From positions 3,968,001-4,032,000 of the forward strand of contig NZ_CP020469.1 in the NCBI RefSeq assembly GCF_003031405.1: DNA of 64,000 nt, given 5' to 3'. The DNA comes from Halomonas sp. 'Soap Lake #6'. Its GTDB lineage: Bacteria > Pseudomonadota > Gammaproteobacteria > Pseudomonadales > Halomonadaceae. This document shows, piece by piece, positions 56,270-64,000 of this stretch; position 1 is the first letter of the stretch, and each line of letters starts with the position of its first letter. The notes below the pieces were generated by a model. The model searched no databases, was not told the DNA's origin, and saw only the letters and a program-made list of their open reading frames with translations. Both the position numbers and the translations under genes were made by a program.

Positions 56270-57395
56270 CAGCCGAGTGGATGATGACGGAAGCGGAGGC
56301 ACCGACGCGCATCAGCTCTTCGGGTGGTTCTTCAAGATGAATGGTGACTGGGAAGCGCTGAGCAACCCGAACCCAGTCGACTGAACTGTCGATGATTGGC
56401 ATACCGAGAATACTTATCTCATCGGTGGTTCTGACCCCGTAGCCGAGGCTTTGTACACGACCTTTCAGGCGTTGCGTCGGTGCCGACATCACGAAGACAT
56501 CAACCGATGCACCGATGCGGATGCGCGGTAGTTCGGTTTCGCGAAACATGGCCGTGACCTTCCAGTCCGCGCTGTCGATGAGCGAGAACAGCGAAACGCC
56601 GGTAACGACATAAGTGCCAACACCGAGATCAAGCCCGGTGATGAGACCGGAGATCGGCGCACGCACCTCGGTCCTGCGTAGCTCGCGTTCGGCCAGCGCC
56701 AGACTGGTTCGTGCCAGATCCACTTGTGCCTGAGGGGCATCAAGCGTCCCGATCATGGTTTGTGCTGCCAGCTGCTGGCTCAAGGACTCGTCGAGTGAGA
56801 TCAGAGCATCCTCGTGAGACGTACGTGCAATGTCGACTTGCTGAGCAGTCACCATGCCCCGTGGCAGCAGGTTCTGGAGTCGCTCCAGCGTCTGACGGGT
56901 AAGATCAACATGGTTACGGGCACGATCTATCTGGCGATCGGCGATCTCGGCATTGGTCTGCTGGGTGGCGAGTAAGCGGCCGCCGGTGTCGAGTTCAGCT
57001 TCGGCAGTGCGCAGCATCGCACGCGCCTGCTCCACTCGTAGTTCGTAAGGTTCCGGGTCAATGCGAAACAGTAGTTCTCCAGCTTCCACGAAGACATTGT
57101 TCTCAACAAACACCTCTGCGATAGATCCCGGAACGTTGGCCGATACGGGCACGATAGTGGCGCTCACCGAGGCATGGTCGGTGCGCAGGGTGGTACCGCG
57201 CTGCATGGCTGCAAAGACGATAGCAGCGATGGCACCAGCGATCAGCGCGAAGCCGATCAAGCGTGCGAGGGGGGCGCGTAATCCGGGCCTGGGTGGTGCG
57301 GGTACATCACTTTGGTCGCTCACACCGTTCTGGCTGTTTATATCGTTCTGGTTGTTTATATCATTCTGGTTACGGATATCGTTCTGGTTGCTCAT
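56256..57395 (-). CDS. mdtN: HlyD/EmrA-type periplasmic adaptor MdtN-like, with an N-terminal repeat
   Basis: A 379-residue membrane fusion protein. A cytosolic N-terminus of about 36 residues carries an NQNDIN repeat. One TM helix (about 44-65), a biotinyl-lipoyl domain split around a coiled-coil hairpin (about 110-215) and a beta-barrel complete the adaptor (RTEVRAPISGLITGLDL near 230). It connects MdtO to MdtP. Start and stop overlap ytcA (4 nt) and mdtO. Confidence 0.88.
   Translation of the reverse strand: MSNQNDIRNQNDINNQNDINSQNGVSDQSDVPAPPRPGLRAPLARLIGFALIAGAIAAIVFAAMQRGTTLRTDHASVSATIVPVSANVPGSIAEVFVENNVFVEAGELLFRIDPEPYELRVEQARAMLRTAEAELDTGGRLLATQQTNAEIADRQIDRARNHVDLTRQTLERLQNLLPRGMVTAQQVDIARTSHEDALISLDESLSQQLAAQTMIGTLDAPQAQVDLARTSLALAERELRRTEVRAPISGLITGLDLGVGTYVVTGVSLFSLIDSADWKVTAMFRETELPRIRIGASVDVFVMSAPTQRLKGRVQSLGYGVRTTDEISILGMPIIDSSVDWVRVAQRFPVTIHLEEPPEELMRVGASASVIIHSADEYE
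57319..57392 (-). repeat. 18-bp in-frame tandem repeat in mdtN
   Basis: About four imperfect 18-bp units (leftward core AACCAGAACGATAT) encode NQNDIR, NQNDIN, NQNDIN, SQNGVS-like hexapeptides at residues 3-30 of MdtN. Because unit length is a multiple of three, copy-number change would keep the frame. Confidence 0.85.
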
Positions 57396-57697
57396 ATTGC
57401 CAGCCCTCCGGTCCAGAACGCCCAGATCATGATGCTACTGAGAATTGTCGCGCTGAGATAGGTCAGCGGCGGCATCGGTAGATGCTCATGTAGCCCGACG
57501 CGGATGAATATCAACCGCAAGACGACCGTGCAGATTACGCCAAGTAGGGCCGCAATCAGCCAGACAGGGAAAAACGAGCCATACAAGGATAGCGTCGGCG
57601 AATGGGCCTGCATTGAGCACCCCGCAAGCATCATTGGCGCTAGAAGGATCACCAGCCAAGAATGAAGCGGGTAGCCGCTCCTACCAGCCGGAATCAT
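57392..57697 (-). CDS. ytcA: YtcA-like small lipoprotein of the Mdt efflux operon
   Basis: A 101-residue protein. A signal with lipobox MLAGC (Cys27) follows a short N-terminal leader. A further two hydrophobic segments flank polar loops (about 40-65 and 83-98). Sequence SMQAHSPTLSLYGSFFPVWL fits the YtcA family found only beside mdtNOP. Its role in the pump is unknown. It overlaps aspD by 4 nt and mdtN by 4 nt, so decarboxylase and efflux genes are translationally coupled. Confidence 0.87.
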   Translation of the reverse strand: MIPAGRSGYPLHSWLVILLAPMMLAGCSMQAHSPTLSLYGSFFPVWLIAALLGVICTVVLRLIFIRVGLHEHLPMPPLTYLSATILSSIMIWAFWTGGLAI

Positions 57698-59307
57698 GCT
57701 TTCACTGCTCCCTTAGATGCCTGATATGCCTGGACGTAGCCGCGGGCGATGGCCCGTACCGAGCGCCCGATGGCTTCGTAGGACTCGTCATCTAGATTGG
57801 CGAAAGAGACTCGTGCCGACCAGTTTGGCGCGTCGAACCCAGAACCGTTGAGCAGTACGATCCCGTGATGCTCGGCAAGCTTGAAGCTGATGTCGAGAGG
57901 GTGGATATTGGTCTTGACCCAATCAACGACTTCTTCGCCGACATAGCGGCGTAGCCAGAACTCAAAGTCGATAATCCCATAGTAGGCGTCGTAGCGCTTA
58001 CCCGGGCTGAATTCGATGCCCATGCCCTTGACGAGCAGATCGAAGCGGCGCTTGAGAATCGCCATACAGGCCTTCTGATAATTTTTCTCGGTATCGACCA
58101 TTTCGACCAGTGAGAACAGACTCATCATAACTTGCTGTGGCAACGACAGCCCAGCGGTATGGTTGAGCGCCACATCGCGACTGTCAGCCACAATCCGGTC
58201 GACAAACCTGATGTCGCGCGGTGTTAGTGAGAGAGTGGCGTAGCGCCGGTCGAGTGCAGTTTTGGTCTCTTCTGGCAGCGCAGCAATGGCGCGATCGAAG
58301 ATATTGTCCTCATGTACGGCGATCACGCCAAGCCGCCAGCCGGTACAGCCGAAGTACTTGGAGTATGAGTAGACACCAATAGTGTTCTGCGGCAAATGCC
58401 CCATGACCGATTCGAACTCTGGCACGAAGGTCCCGTAAACGTCGTCGGTCAGGATCATCAGGTCAGGGCGCTTCTCCTCGACCAACTTGACCAGCCGTGC
58501 GATCGTTTCACTGTTGAGGGCGACCGCGGACGGATTGCCTGGATTGACGAGAAAGAACGCTTTGACCTTCGGATCCTCGAGCTGGGCGAAAGCCTCCTCG
58601 GTGAATTGAAAACCATGTTCCTGGACTGCCGGAACATGGATTGAATTGAGTGAATAATCCTCAAGCTCAGGCATTTCCAAGTAAGGCGTGAAAATCGGCG
58701 TGCCCAGAGCGATGGTATCGCCAGGGTTGAGCAGTCGGTTGGCCTTGAGTGTCTTGAATAGATAGCACATCGCTGCTGTGCCGCCCTCCACTGGGTAGAG
58801 GTTGAAACGACCTTCCGGCCGATGGCCTGCGCATAGTGCCCACATCAGATATTCGTGCACAATCTGTTCGGTATGTACCAAGGCCCGATCAGGTACTGGG
58901 TAGTTGTCACCGATGATACCGTCAACCAATTCGTGTACAAAGGCGTCAGGCTCGAAGCCAAAGGCAGCGATTGCATGGTCGACGCAAGCCTTGAGCGTAT
59001 CGGCTCCCGGCATGTCGCCATGCTTTGCTAACCAGATATCGAGCCGCCCGGCGACGCCAGGTGCAGCTGGCATGCCACCGATACCAAACTCAGCGTCATG
59101 CACTCGCTTGGATTCGGTGATTGCGAACTGGCCGAGCAGAAAGTAAGCCTCCCGTGGGCGGGTTGCAATCCAGTTAGGATTTCCGCGCCCAGCATTGAGG
59201 TACACCATCGAGGACTGCTCTGCTTCCTCGCGAGCAAGTTTGATGAGTTCATCCTTGATCTCGAAAGGACTGAGACCTTCGAGCGATACGTACTGAACGT
59301 TGTCCAT
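57694..59307 (-). CDS. aspD: Aspartate 4-decarboxylase (bifunctional aspartate aminotransferase)
   Basis: A 537-residue fold-I PLP enzyme. The PLP lysine is Lys317 in SYSKYFGCTGWRLG. LNAGRGNPNW near the N-terminus, and ILTDDVYGTF, are typical of AspD/AsdA and not of ordinary aminotransferases (about 400 residues). It converts L-aspartate to L-alanine plus CO2, consuming a proton. It acts with the AspT antiporter to build proton motive force. It starts 28 nt after gadB. Confidence 0.93.
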   Translation of the reverse strand: MDNVQYVSLEGLSPFEIKDELIKLAREEAEQSSMVYLNAGRGNPNWIATRPREAYFLLGQFAITESKRVHDAEFGIGGMPAAPGVAGRLDIWLAKHGDMPGADTLKACVDHAIAAFGFEPDAFVHELVDGIIGDNYPVPDRALVHTEQIVHEYLMWALCAGHRPEGRFNLYPVEGGTAAMCYLFKTLKANRLLNPGDTIALGTPIFTPYLEMPELEDYSLNSIHVPAVQEHGFQFTEEAFAQLEDPKVKAFFLVNPGNPSAVALNSETIARLVKLVEEKRPDLMILTDDVYGTFVPEFESVMGHLPQNTIGVYSYSKYFGCTGWRLGVIAVHEDNIFDRAIAALPEETKTALDRRYATLSLTPRDIRFVDRIVADSRDVALNHTAGLSLPQQVMMSLFSLVEMVDTEKNYQKACMAILKRRFDLLVKGMGIEFSPGKRYDAYYGIIDFEFWLRRYVGEEVVDWVKTNIHPLDISFKLAEHHGIVLLNGSGFDAPNWSARVSFANLDDESYEAIGRSVRAIARGYVQAYQASKGAVKA

Positions 59308-59335
59308 ACTCTGTCTCTTCAGCTTGTGGATTGCC

Positions 59336-60709
59336 TTAGCATTTCGCTACTGTTGCCACTTCGTGGCCGTGCAGATCAGGCGGTGTTGCCGTACCACCAT
59401 GTGCCTTCAGCCAATCGCAGGCCTGGATAATGTCCCGGGCCAAGCTGTTGATGACATTGCGATTGAGGTGCGGCCGTACGACGATGCGCAGGCTATTCAC
59501 GTTCACTGCGTCAGGTGGCATCGAGTAAGCCGACAGCACCCAGCCGCGCTCACGTACTTTGGCCGAGACATCAAATTCGTTGAAGTTTGTATATTCGTCT
59601 TTCAGCGTCAGCGCCACTACAGGAATGCGCTGCGTTTTGTTCATGATCTCGAAATAGCCGCTATCGACAAGCAGCTCACGCAAATGCAGAGCATTGTCGA
59701 GAGTGTGCTGCATGATTTCCTTGTAGCCTTCGAATCCCAACCGCACGAAAACGTAGTATTGATAAGCGATCTGCGCGGCGTTGCGCGAGAAGTTAAGTGT
59801 CGCCGTGGGCATTTCGCCGCCCAGATAGTTGACGTAGAAGACCAGATCCTCATTGAAGACCTTACGGTCTCTAAATATGACCCAGCCAAGGCCTGGCGGC
59901 ACCAGTCCATACTTGTGGCCTGAGGCGTTGATAGACTGCACGCGCGGTAAACGGAAATCCCACTCATAGTCGGGATAGAGGAAGGGGTTTACGAAGCCAC
60001 CGGAAGCACCGTCGATATGCATCGGTACGTTGTGTCCCGTACGTTTCTCATAGTCGTCCAGCCAGTCATGAATTTCCTGAATATCGTCGTCTTCGCCCGT
60101 AAAGGTCTGCCCGGCGATGGCCACCACGGCGATCGTATTCTCATCGACCAGTTCCTCCAGATGTTCGGTCGTCAGCCGGTAGTTTCCAGGCTTTAGCGGC
60201 GCAATCCGCGGTTCAACGTCGAAATAACGCAAGAACTTCTTCCAAACGATCTGTACGTTGCCACCAGTGACCAAATTTGGACGAGACCCATCCTTACCGG
60301 CCGCTTCACGCCCCTGGCGCCAGTTCCATTTGTGGGCAAGTCCAGCCAGCATGCAGGCTTCCGATGAGCCGACGGTTGCTGTCCCATAGGGTTCAGCCTC
60401 CTTCGGTCCATTCCACAGCTCGTGCAACCACCTCACCATGCGGTTCTCCATGGCAAAAAGCTGCGGGTACATGTCGTGATCAATGTGGTTCTTAAGAAAG
60501 TTCCTTTTCAGAACCTCCAGCGCTTCGGGTTCGGTAAAGGTGGTGACAAAAGAGGAGAGGTTCATCGTCGGCTGGGCGTCGGTCCAGGCCTCGGAATTGA
60601 CGATGGACTCAGCCGCGAAGGCGGAAATACTTTTGCGTGGAAAACTATCCTCAGGGATATCTTCGTTGAACTCGTCAAAAAATAGGCCGAAAGCACTTTT
60701 GTGTTTCAT
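59336..60709 (-). CDS. gadB: Glutamate decarboxylase
   Basis: A 457-residue PLP enzyme making GABA and CO2 from glutamate, consuming a cytosolic proton. The PLP lysine is Lys266 (NASGHKYGLVPPG), ATVGSSEACMLAGLA binds cofactor phosphate, and HIDGASGGF follows. Length and blocks match E. coli GadA/B. The C-terminal tail (ATVAKC) lacks the E. coli FKHT end whose His closes the site at neutral pH, so pH control may differ. No GadC antiporter is beside it; aspT is. Confidence 0.94.
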   Translation of the reverse strand: MKHKSAFGLFFDEFNEDIPEDSFPRKSISAFAAESIVNSEAWTDAQPTMNLSSFVTTFTEPEALEVLKRNFLKNHIDHDMYPQLFAMENRMVRWLHELWNGPKEAEPYGTATVGSSEACMLAGLAHKWNWRQGREAAGKDGSRPNLVTGGNVQIVWKKFLRYFDVEPRIAPLKPGNYRLTTEHLEELVDENTIAVVAIAGQTFTGEDDDIQEIHDWLDDYEKRTGHNVPMHIDGASGGFVNPFLYPDYEWDFRLPRVQSINASGHKYGLVPPGLGWVIFRDRKVFNEDLVFYVNYLGGEMPTATLNFSRNAAQIAYQYYVFVRLGFEGYKEIMQHTLDNALHLRELLVDSGYFEIMNKTQRIPVVALTLKDEYTNFNEFDVSAKVRERGWVLSAYSMPPDAVNVNSLRIVVRPHLNRNVINSLARDIIQACDWLKAHGGTATPPDLHGHEVATVAKC

Positions 60710-60730
60710 TGTTTTCTCCAGAGCTATTCT

Positions 60731-62425
60731 TCAGTTGATAAGCAGCACGATCACCATTCCCCAGAGGGTGAGAAGGGTATTGCCCACTGCGTAAGGCACA
60801 GTGTAGCCAAGCATGGGGATATCACTCTTGGCTCGCTCCGCGAGCATGGCGGTGGCAGCGGTCGAGGTGCGCGCCCCACCGCAGCAACCAAGGTTGATGG
60901 CAGGATCGAAGCGAAAGAGGTACTTACCAACCAGAGGCGCTAGGATCATCGGTCCAGCAGTGGCAAACACACCCCAAAAGAATAGAGCAAAGCCCGCCTG
61001 CTGAAGCCCGGCGATAAAAGTCGGGCCTGCGGTGATGCCAACAACCGCAATAAATACGTTGAGCCCGACTGAGTTCATGAACCACAGTGTTGGCTGCGGT
61101 ACGTTACCAATCTTCGGGTTCACAGTACGGTACCAACCAAGCAGGATACCGGCGATCAGCGCGCCACCCGAGGTGCCCAGTGTGATCGGAATACCCTCGG
61201 CCGGAATAACCACTGAACCGATGAGGCCACCCAAAAGAATGCCCAGCCCCACCAGCACCATATTGGTCACCGTGACCGGTCGATCAGCATAGCCGAGCGC
61301 TGCAACGACCCGATCGGTGTGCACCTGGGTACCGCTGATGCGGATAATGTCACCACGGTGTAGCTGCGTCTGCGGCAAGATGGGAATGTTGACCGCGTGC
61401 GAGCCGCGGCGGATCGAGTTGAGATAGACTCCTCGGGCGAATGATTCACCAGCGAGATCGATTAGCTTCGCACCATTAACCGACTTTTTGGTGACTAGCA
61501 CATCAACTGTTTCGACAGGAATATCAATAAGTTCTCGATCCTCGACCTCATCGGCAGCATGTGACAGATGTACGAGCGCTTCGCGTCGACCGGACACGGC
61601 GACCACGTCGTCCGGTTTCAAAACGGTGGTATCATCAAATTCGACGAGCGTACCGTCACTGCGCAGCCGCTCGATGAACAACCGTTCATTACCGGCGAGC
61701 GCCTCGGCGTCACGAACTGTCTTGCCAGCAACCTTGCCACCCTCATGGATGCGGTAAGCGCGTATTTCGTGCTGGTGCCAAGCACTTGCCATGCCAGACT
61801 CTGGCTCACCAGACGACATCTCACGTTTGTAACGGGCACACTCCGCTGCCAGGTCGATACGCAGCAGCTTAGGACCGAGAAATACCAAAATCCAGCCGGT
61901 GCCGACCGTGCCAAAAATATAGGAAATCGCATAGGCAACAGGAATGAGATCAGTTTGCTGTGTAACCTCTTCGGCGCTCATGCCAGACCTCGCGATCGCA
62001 TCGGTCGCCAAGCCAATCGAGGCCGAAATTGTCTGACTGCCTGCCAGTAAACCTGCTGCTAGACCCGGGCCATAGCCAGCGACGATGGCAGCTATATAGA
62101 CACAAGCGAGAGACAGTGCGCAGACCACCACTGCGAATAGTGCCTGCGGCAGACCGTTCGAGGCGATGCCACGGACGAACTCCGGCCCTACGCCAAAACC
62201 AATGGCGAACAAAAACATGATAAAAAATATAGACTTGATCTGCGGCGAGATATCAATACCGATCTGGCCGATTAGAATGCCAACGAGCAAGGTGCCGGTC
62301 ACCGCCCCTAAGCTGAAGCTGCCAAATTTTTTGGCGCCGACCCAGTATCCCCCGGCAAGTGTGAGAAAAATCGCCAGCTCTGGATGCTCGCGAAACATTT
62401 CCAAAATCCATTCCCACATAGCCAT
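60731..62425 (-). CDS. aspT: Aspartate:alanine antiporter AspT (AAE family)
   Basis: A 564-residue inner-membrane protein: five to six N-terminal helices (about 10-165), a cytosolic central region with two TrkA-C-like domains (about 205-375) and a second set of helices (about 385-560). GVGPEFVRG and CCGGARTSTAATAML are AAE-family blocks (GGxRTST). It exchanges aspartate for alanine electrogenically. ATG choices are 62434 (ribosome site too close) and 62425 (GGGAG 10 nt away); I use the latter. First gene of the seven-gene unit. Confidence 0.92.
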   Translation of the reverse strand: MAMWEWILEMFREHPELAIFLTLAGGYWVGAKKFGSFSLGAVTGTLLVGILIGQIGIDISPQIKSIFFIMFLFAIGFGVGPEFVRGIASNGLPQALFAVVVCALSLACVYIAAIVAGYGPGLAAGLLAGSQTISASIGLATDAIARSGMSAEEVTQQTDLIPVAYAISYIFGTVGTGWILVFLGPKLLRIDLAAECARYKREMSSGEPESGMASAWHQHEIRAYRIHEGGKVAGKTVRDAEALAGNERLFIERLRSDGTLVEFDDTTVLKPDDVVAVSGRREALVHLSHAADEVEDRELIDIPVETVDVLVTKKSVNGAKLIDLAGESFARGVYLNSIRRGSHAVNIPILPQTQLHRGDIIRISGTQVHTDRVVAALGYADRPVTVTNMVLVGLGILLGGLIGSVVIPAEGIPITLGTSGGALIAGILLGWYRTVNPKIGNVPQPTLWFMNSVGLNVFIAVVGITAGPTFIAGLQQAGFALFFWGVFATAGPMILAPLVGKYLFRFDPAINLGCCGGARTSTAATAMLAERAKSDIPMLGYTVPYAVGNTLLTLWGMVIVLLIN

Positions 62426-62434
62426 ATCGCGCAT

Positions 62435-63142
62435 ACTCCCTTTTGTTATTCTCCGAGTAGACAGGGATTTCGATCAAGCTCACCAGCTATAGCAGGTAAT
62501 TGTTGAGTTTTTATATCAGCGTCTTGTCTGCAAAATTATCGTGTAATATAAAATTCCCTGAAGATTCAACAATTAGATGAAACTACATGTGGCTGTCAAA
62601 TATTGCCATTCAACAGTTGAGCCTAAAAAAGAGTGCGGTTGCGAGCTTCTCACAGGAAATCAATATGTTCCTGAAAAACGGTCTCCAAAAATCGTTCGCG
62701 ACAAGCAAAACCCTTACGCCCAGCCACCTTCCTTAAGAATCTCGGTCACCCTGCCCAAAGGCTGAGCGCGAGAGACACCGGAATAAGTGGGCCATATTGA
62801 TGACATGCCTAATGATTCTTGGAAAAATCATTTTCTTGCATTACTTTTAATGTGAAAGGCACAACTTATGAGAGCTCTCGCAACCTGCAAAAAACTCAAA
62901 GAAGGGTTGCCTCGCTCGCCACGTCCCTAACCAGTCAGACTCATCTCACACCTAAACCGCTACTGGCTAATCTCAACCACTAGCTGAGCAGCAATATGAC
63001 CGACTGCATATTCGAGAGTAGTGATACTCCGGCTGGCAATAGGCAATTAACGTTCACTACTGCGTTTAAGAACTGTTTTGTGCCTGAGAGTAATTGACTC
63101 CAGAAATTGTTGAACTCAATTGATGCTGTGAGGAGATAATTA
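62435..63142. other. Promoter region of aspT and the exported Ntn hydrolase
   Basis: A 708-nt intergenic stretch with AT-rich parts near 62500-62560 that could hold the aspT promoter. A weak hairpin AATGATT/AATCATT lies at 62811-62832. The rightward 62-codon frame at 62577 and leftward 72-codon frame at 62980 have no signal, motif or ribosome site and are not called. Confidence 0.4.
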
Positions 63143-64000
63143 ATGCTGCGCTTGCCCAAATTCAGATTTCCGGCAGCTTGTATGGCGATTGCCTGCACAG
63201 CCCTGACACCCGCTGTCCTAGCCTGTACCTCTCTTCTGTATGGCGACTCGAATAATCAGTTCTATGCTGGACGCACCTTGGAGCTGCCTATGGAGCTGCC
63301 CTACAAGGTGTCCTACTACCCAGCGGGAGCCACTTTTGGTTCACAGGCTGATAAGCATCATGTTCTGGATTTCACTGGCCAAAACGCATTTTTGTCAATC
63401 GGCATGCCTGACCCCGTATCAGGGGATGTCAAAGTGGTCGAAGGTGTTAACGAAAAAGGGCTAACTTTTAGCTTGCTGGCCTTTTCAAGCGCAGAAGGTC
63501 CTATAGATATGGTCGATAACACCCAGGCTGTATTATCGGCGATCGACCTGGGCGAATGGACGCTGTCTCAGTTTGGCACCGTAGCTGAAGTGAAAGAGGC
63601 GCTTGAAGAGCAACCGGTGATGATCACATCCCTGCTGCCCCATGGTCTGATGAAAACCCCCTTCCATTACGCTCTGCACGACGCTACTGGCAAATCAATA
63701 GTGATAGAGTTTGCTAACGGTGAGAAAAACATCATCGATAATCCTCTAGGTGTCATGACTAACGGCCCCGAGTTTTCTTGGCATATGACCAATATGAACA
63801 ACTACACGTTCATGAGTAACATAGATCAATCCAAGCTTGAGATTAACGGGGTAAAACTTGAGCAGCCGGACTCAGGAATAGCAACCGCAGGACTGCCAGC
63901 CTCTAATACGTCTGTCGGTCGGTTTGTACGTGCCGTTTACTATTCACATTTTGCTGAGAAAGCTGACGATGCTGACAGTGCGATCACTACGCTGTCACAT
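63143..64000 (+). CDS. Exported Ntn-hydrolase (choloylglycine hydrolase / penicillin V acylase family), incomplete
   Basis: The first 286 codons; the gene continues past the window end. An AGGAG site lies about 7 nt before the ATG at 63143. A signal peptide ends at AVLA, exactly before Cys28 of CTSLLYGDS, so export would expose the N-terminal nucleophile. FYAGRTLELP (the active-site Arg), MTNGPEFSWH and PASNTSVGRFVRA are typical of penicillin acylase/bile-salt-hydrolase relatives in Gram-negatives. It is only distantly similar to the cytosolic relative at 51814. Expected role: periplasmic cleavage of N-acyl amides. Confidence 0.88.
   Translation, partial: MLRLPKFRFPAACMAIACTALTPAVLACTSLLYGDSNNQFYAGRTLELPMELPYKVSYYPAGATFGSQADKHHVLDFTGQNAFLSIGMPDPVSGDVKVVEGVNEKGLTFSLLAFSSAEGPIDMVDNTQAVLSAIDLGEWTLSQFGTVAEVKEALEEQPVMITSLLPHGLMKTPFHYALHDATGKSIVIEFANGEKNIIDNPLGVMTNGPEFSWHMTNMNNYTFMSNIDQSKLEINGVKLEQPDSGIATAGLPASNTSVGRFVRAVYYSHFAEKADDADSAITTLSH

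Noticed and set aside
62577..62765. Rightward 62-codon frame in the aspT/Ntn intergenic region
   Set aside because: No ribosome site, no hydrophobic or domain pattern, and no neighbours in register; judged chance.
62980..63198. Leftward 72-codon frame overlapping the exported Ntn hydrolase start
   Set aside because: It is antisense to the signal-peptide region and lacks start signals.
1..64000. CRISPR arrays, insertion sequences, prophage genes, tRNA and rRNA genes
   Set aside because: No regular repeat-spacer pattern, transposase-like protein, cloverleaf with TTCRA loop or rRNA sequence was recognised on reading either strand.

Overview
The window looks like chromosome of a halophilic gammaproteobacterium, most likely Halomonas or a close relative. 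The best single pointer is the left end. There a complete TeaABC-TeaD cluster (ectoine/hydroxyectoine TRAP transporter plus its UspA-type regulator) closely resembles, from memory, the Halomonas elongata proteins. The aspartate-family and haem operons have the usual gammaproteobacterial order. No rRNA, tRNA, CRISPR array, transposase or prophage gene was recognised.

Layout. 1-4180: end of a secreted protein gene, teaABCD, and an unusual array of short AT-rich repeats upstream of teaA. 4181-13501: housekeeping genes (TIGR02444 protein, ABC-F ATPase, dtd, a tandem UspA protein), an orphan TRAP permease pair (dctQM) coupled to thiD, an EEP-family hydrolase, dsbA and a cytochrome c4. 13810-23055: engB, then a leftward run argH-lptM-lysA-dapF-DUF484-xerC-HAD phosphatase; lptM is a 45-codon lipoprotein gene that is easily overlooked. 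A PAS-GGDEF-EAL protein precedes this run. 23195-27648: hemCDXY. 27741-28817: a zinc-ribbon MscL and a UspA protein.

28983-49481 is an aromatic catabolism region. It holds a BenM/CatM-type LysR regulator, a BenE symporter, a five-gene branched-chain-type ABC importer, a first catechol 1,2-dioxygenase gene (catA1), and a leftward operon catB-catC-catA2-benA-benB-benC-benD-benE2. Beyond it lie a salicylate-hydroxylase-type monooxygenase with a divergent NahR-like regulator, and a beta-keto acid cleavage (BKACE) gene with an NTF2-like partner. Benzoate (BenABCD) and probably salicylate (NahG-like) would both feed catechol, which CatA, CatB and CatC take to beta-ketoadipate enol-lactone. The enol-lactone hydrolase and later steps are not in the window. 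A 40-bp promoter/operator element (ATAC-N7-GTAT plus a second block at fixed distance) occurs three times: before catB, before catA1, and between the regulator and the usp gene. Between catA1 and the ABC importer lies a small decayed benA-benB fusion, the scar of an ancestral duplication of the ben/cat block.

49801-64000 is an accessory-looking stretch whose codon use appears richer in G/C at third positions (judged by eye). It carries a tiny secreted protein, a cardiolipin synthase, an Ntn-type amide hydrolase, and a tightly packed seven-gene leftward unit: aspT (aspartate:alanine antiporter), gadB, aspD (aspartate 4-decarboxylase), ytcA, mdtN, mdtO, mdtP. A second, exported Ntn hydrolase runs off the right edge. 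Proton-consuming decarboxylation of aspartate and glutamate fused to a tripartite efflux pump, with an amide hydrolase on each side, is the most system-like novelty here. The 40-bp aromatic-regulon element and the teaA-upstream repeat array are the most distinctive non-coding signals.
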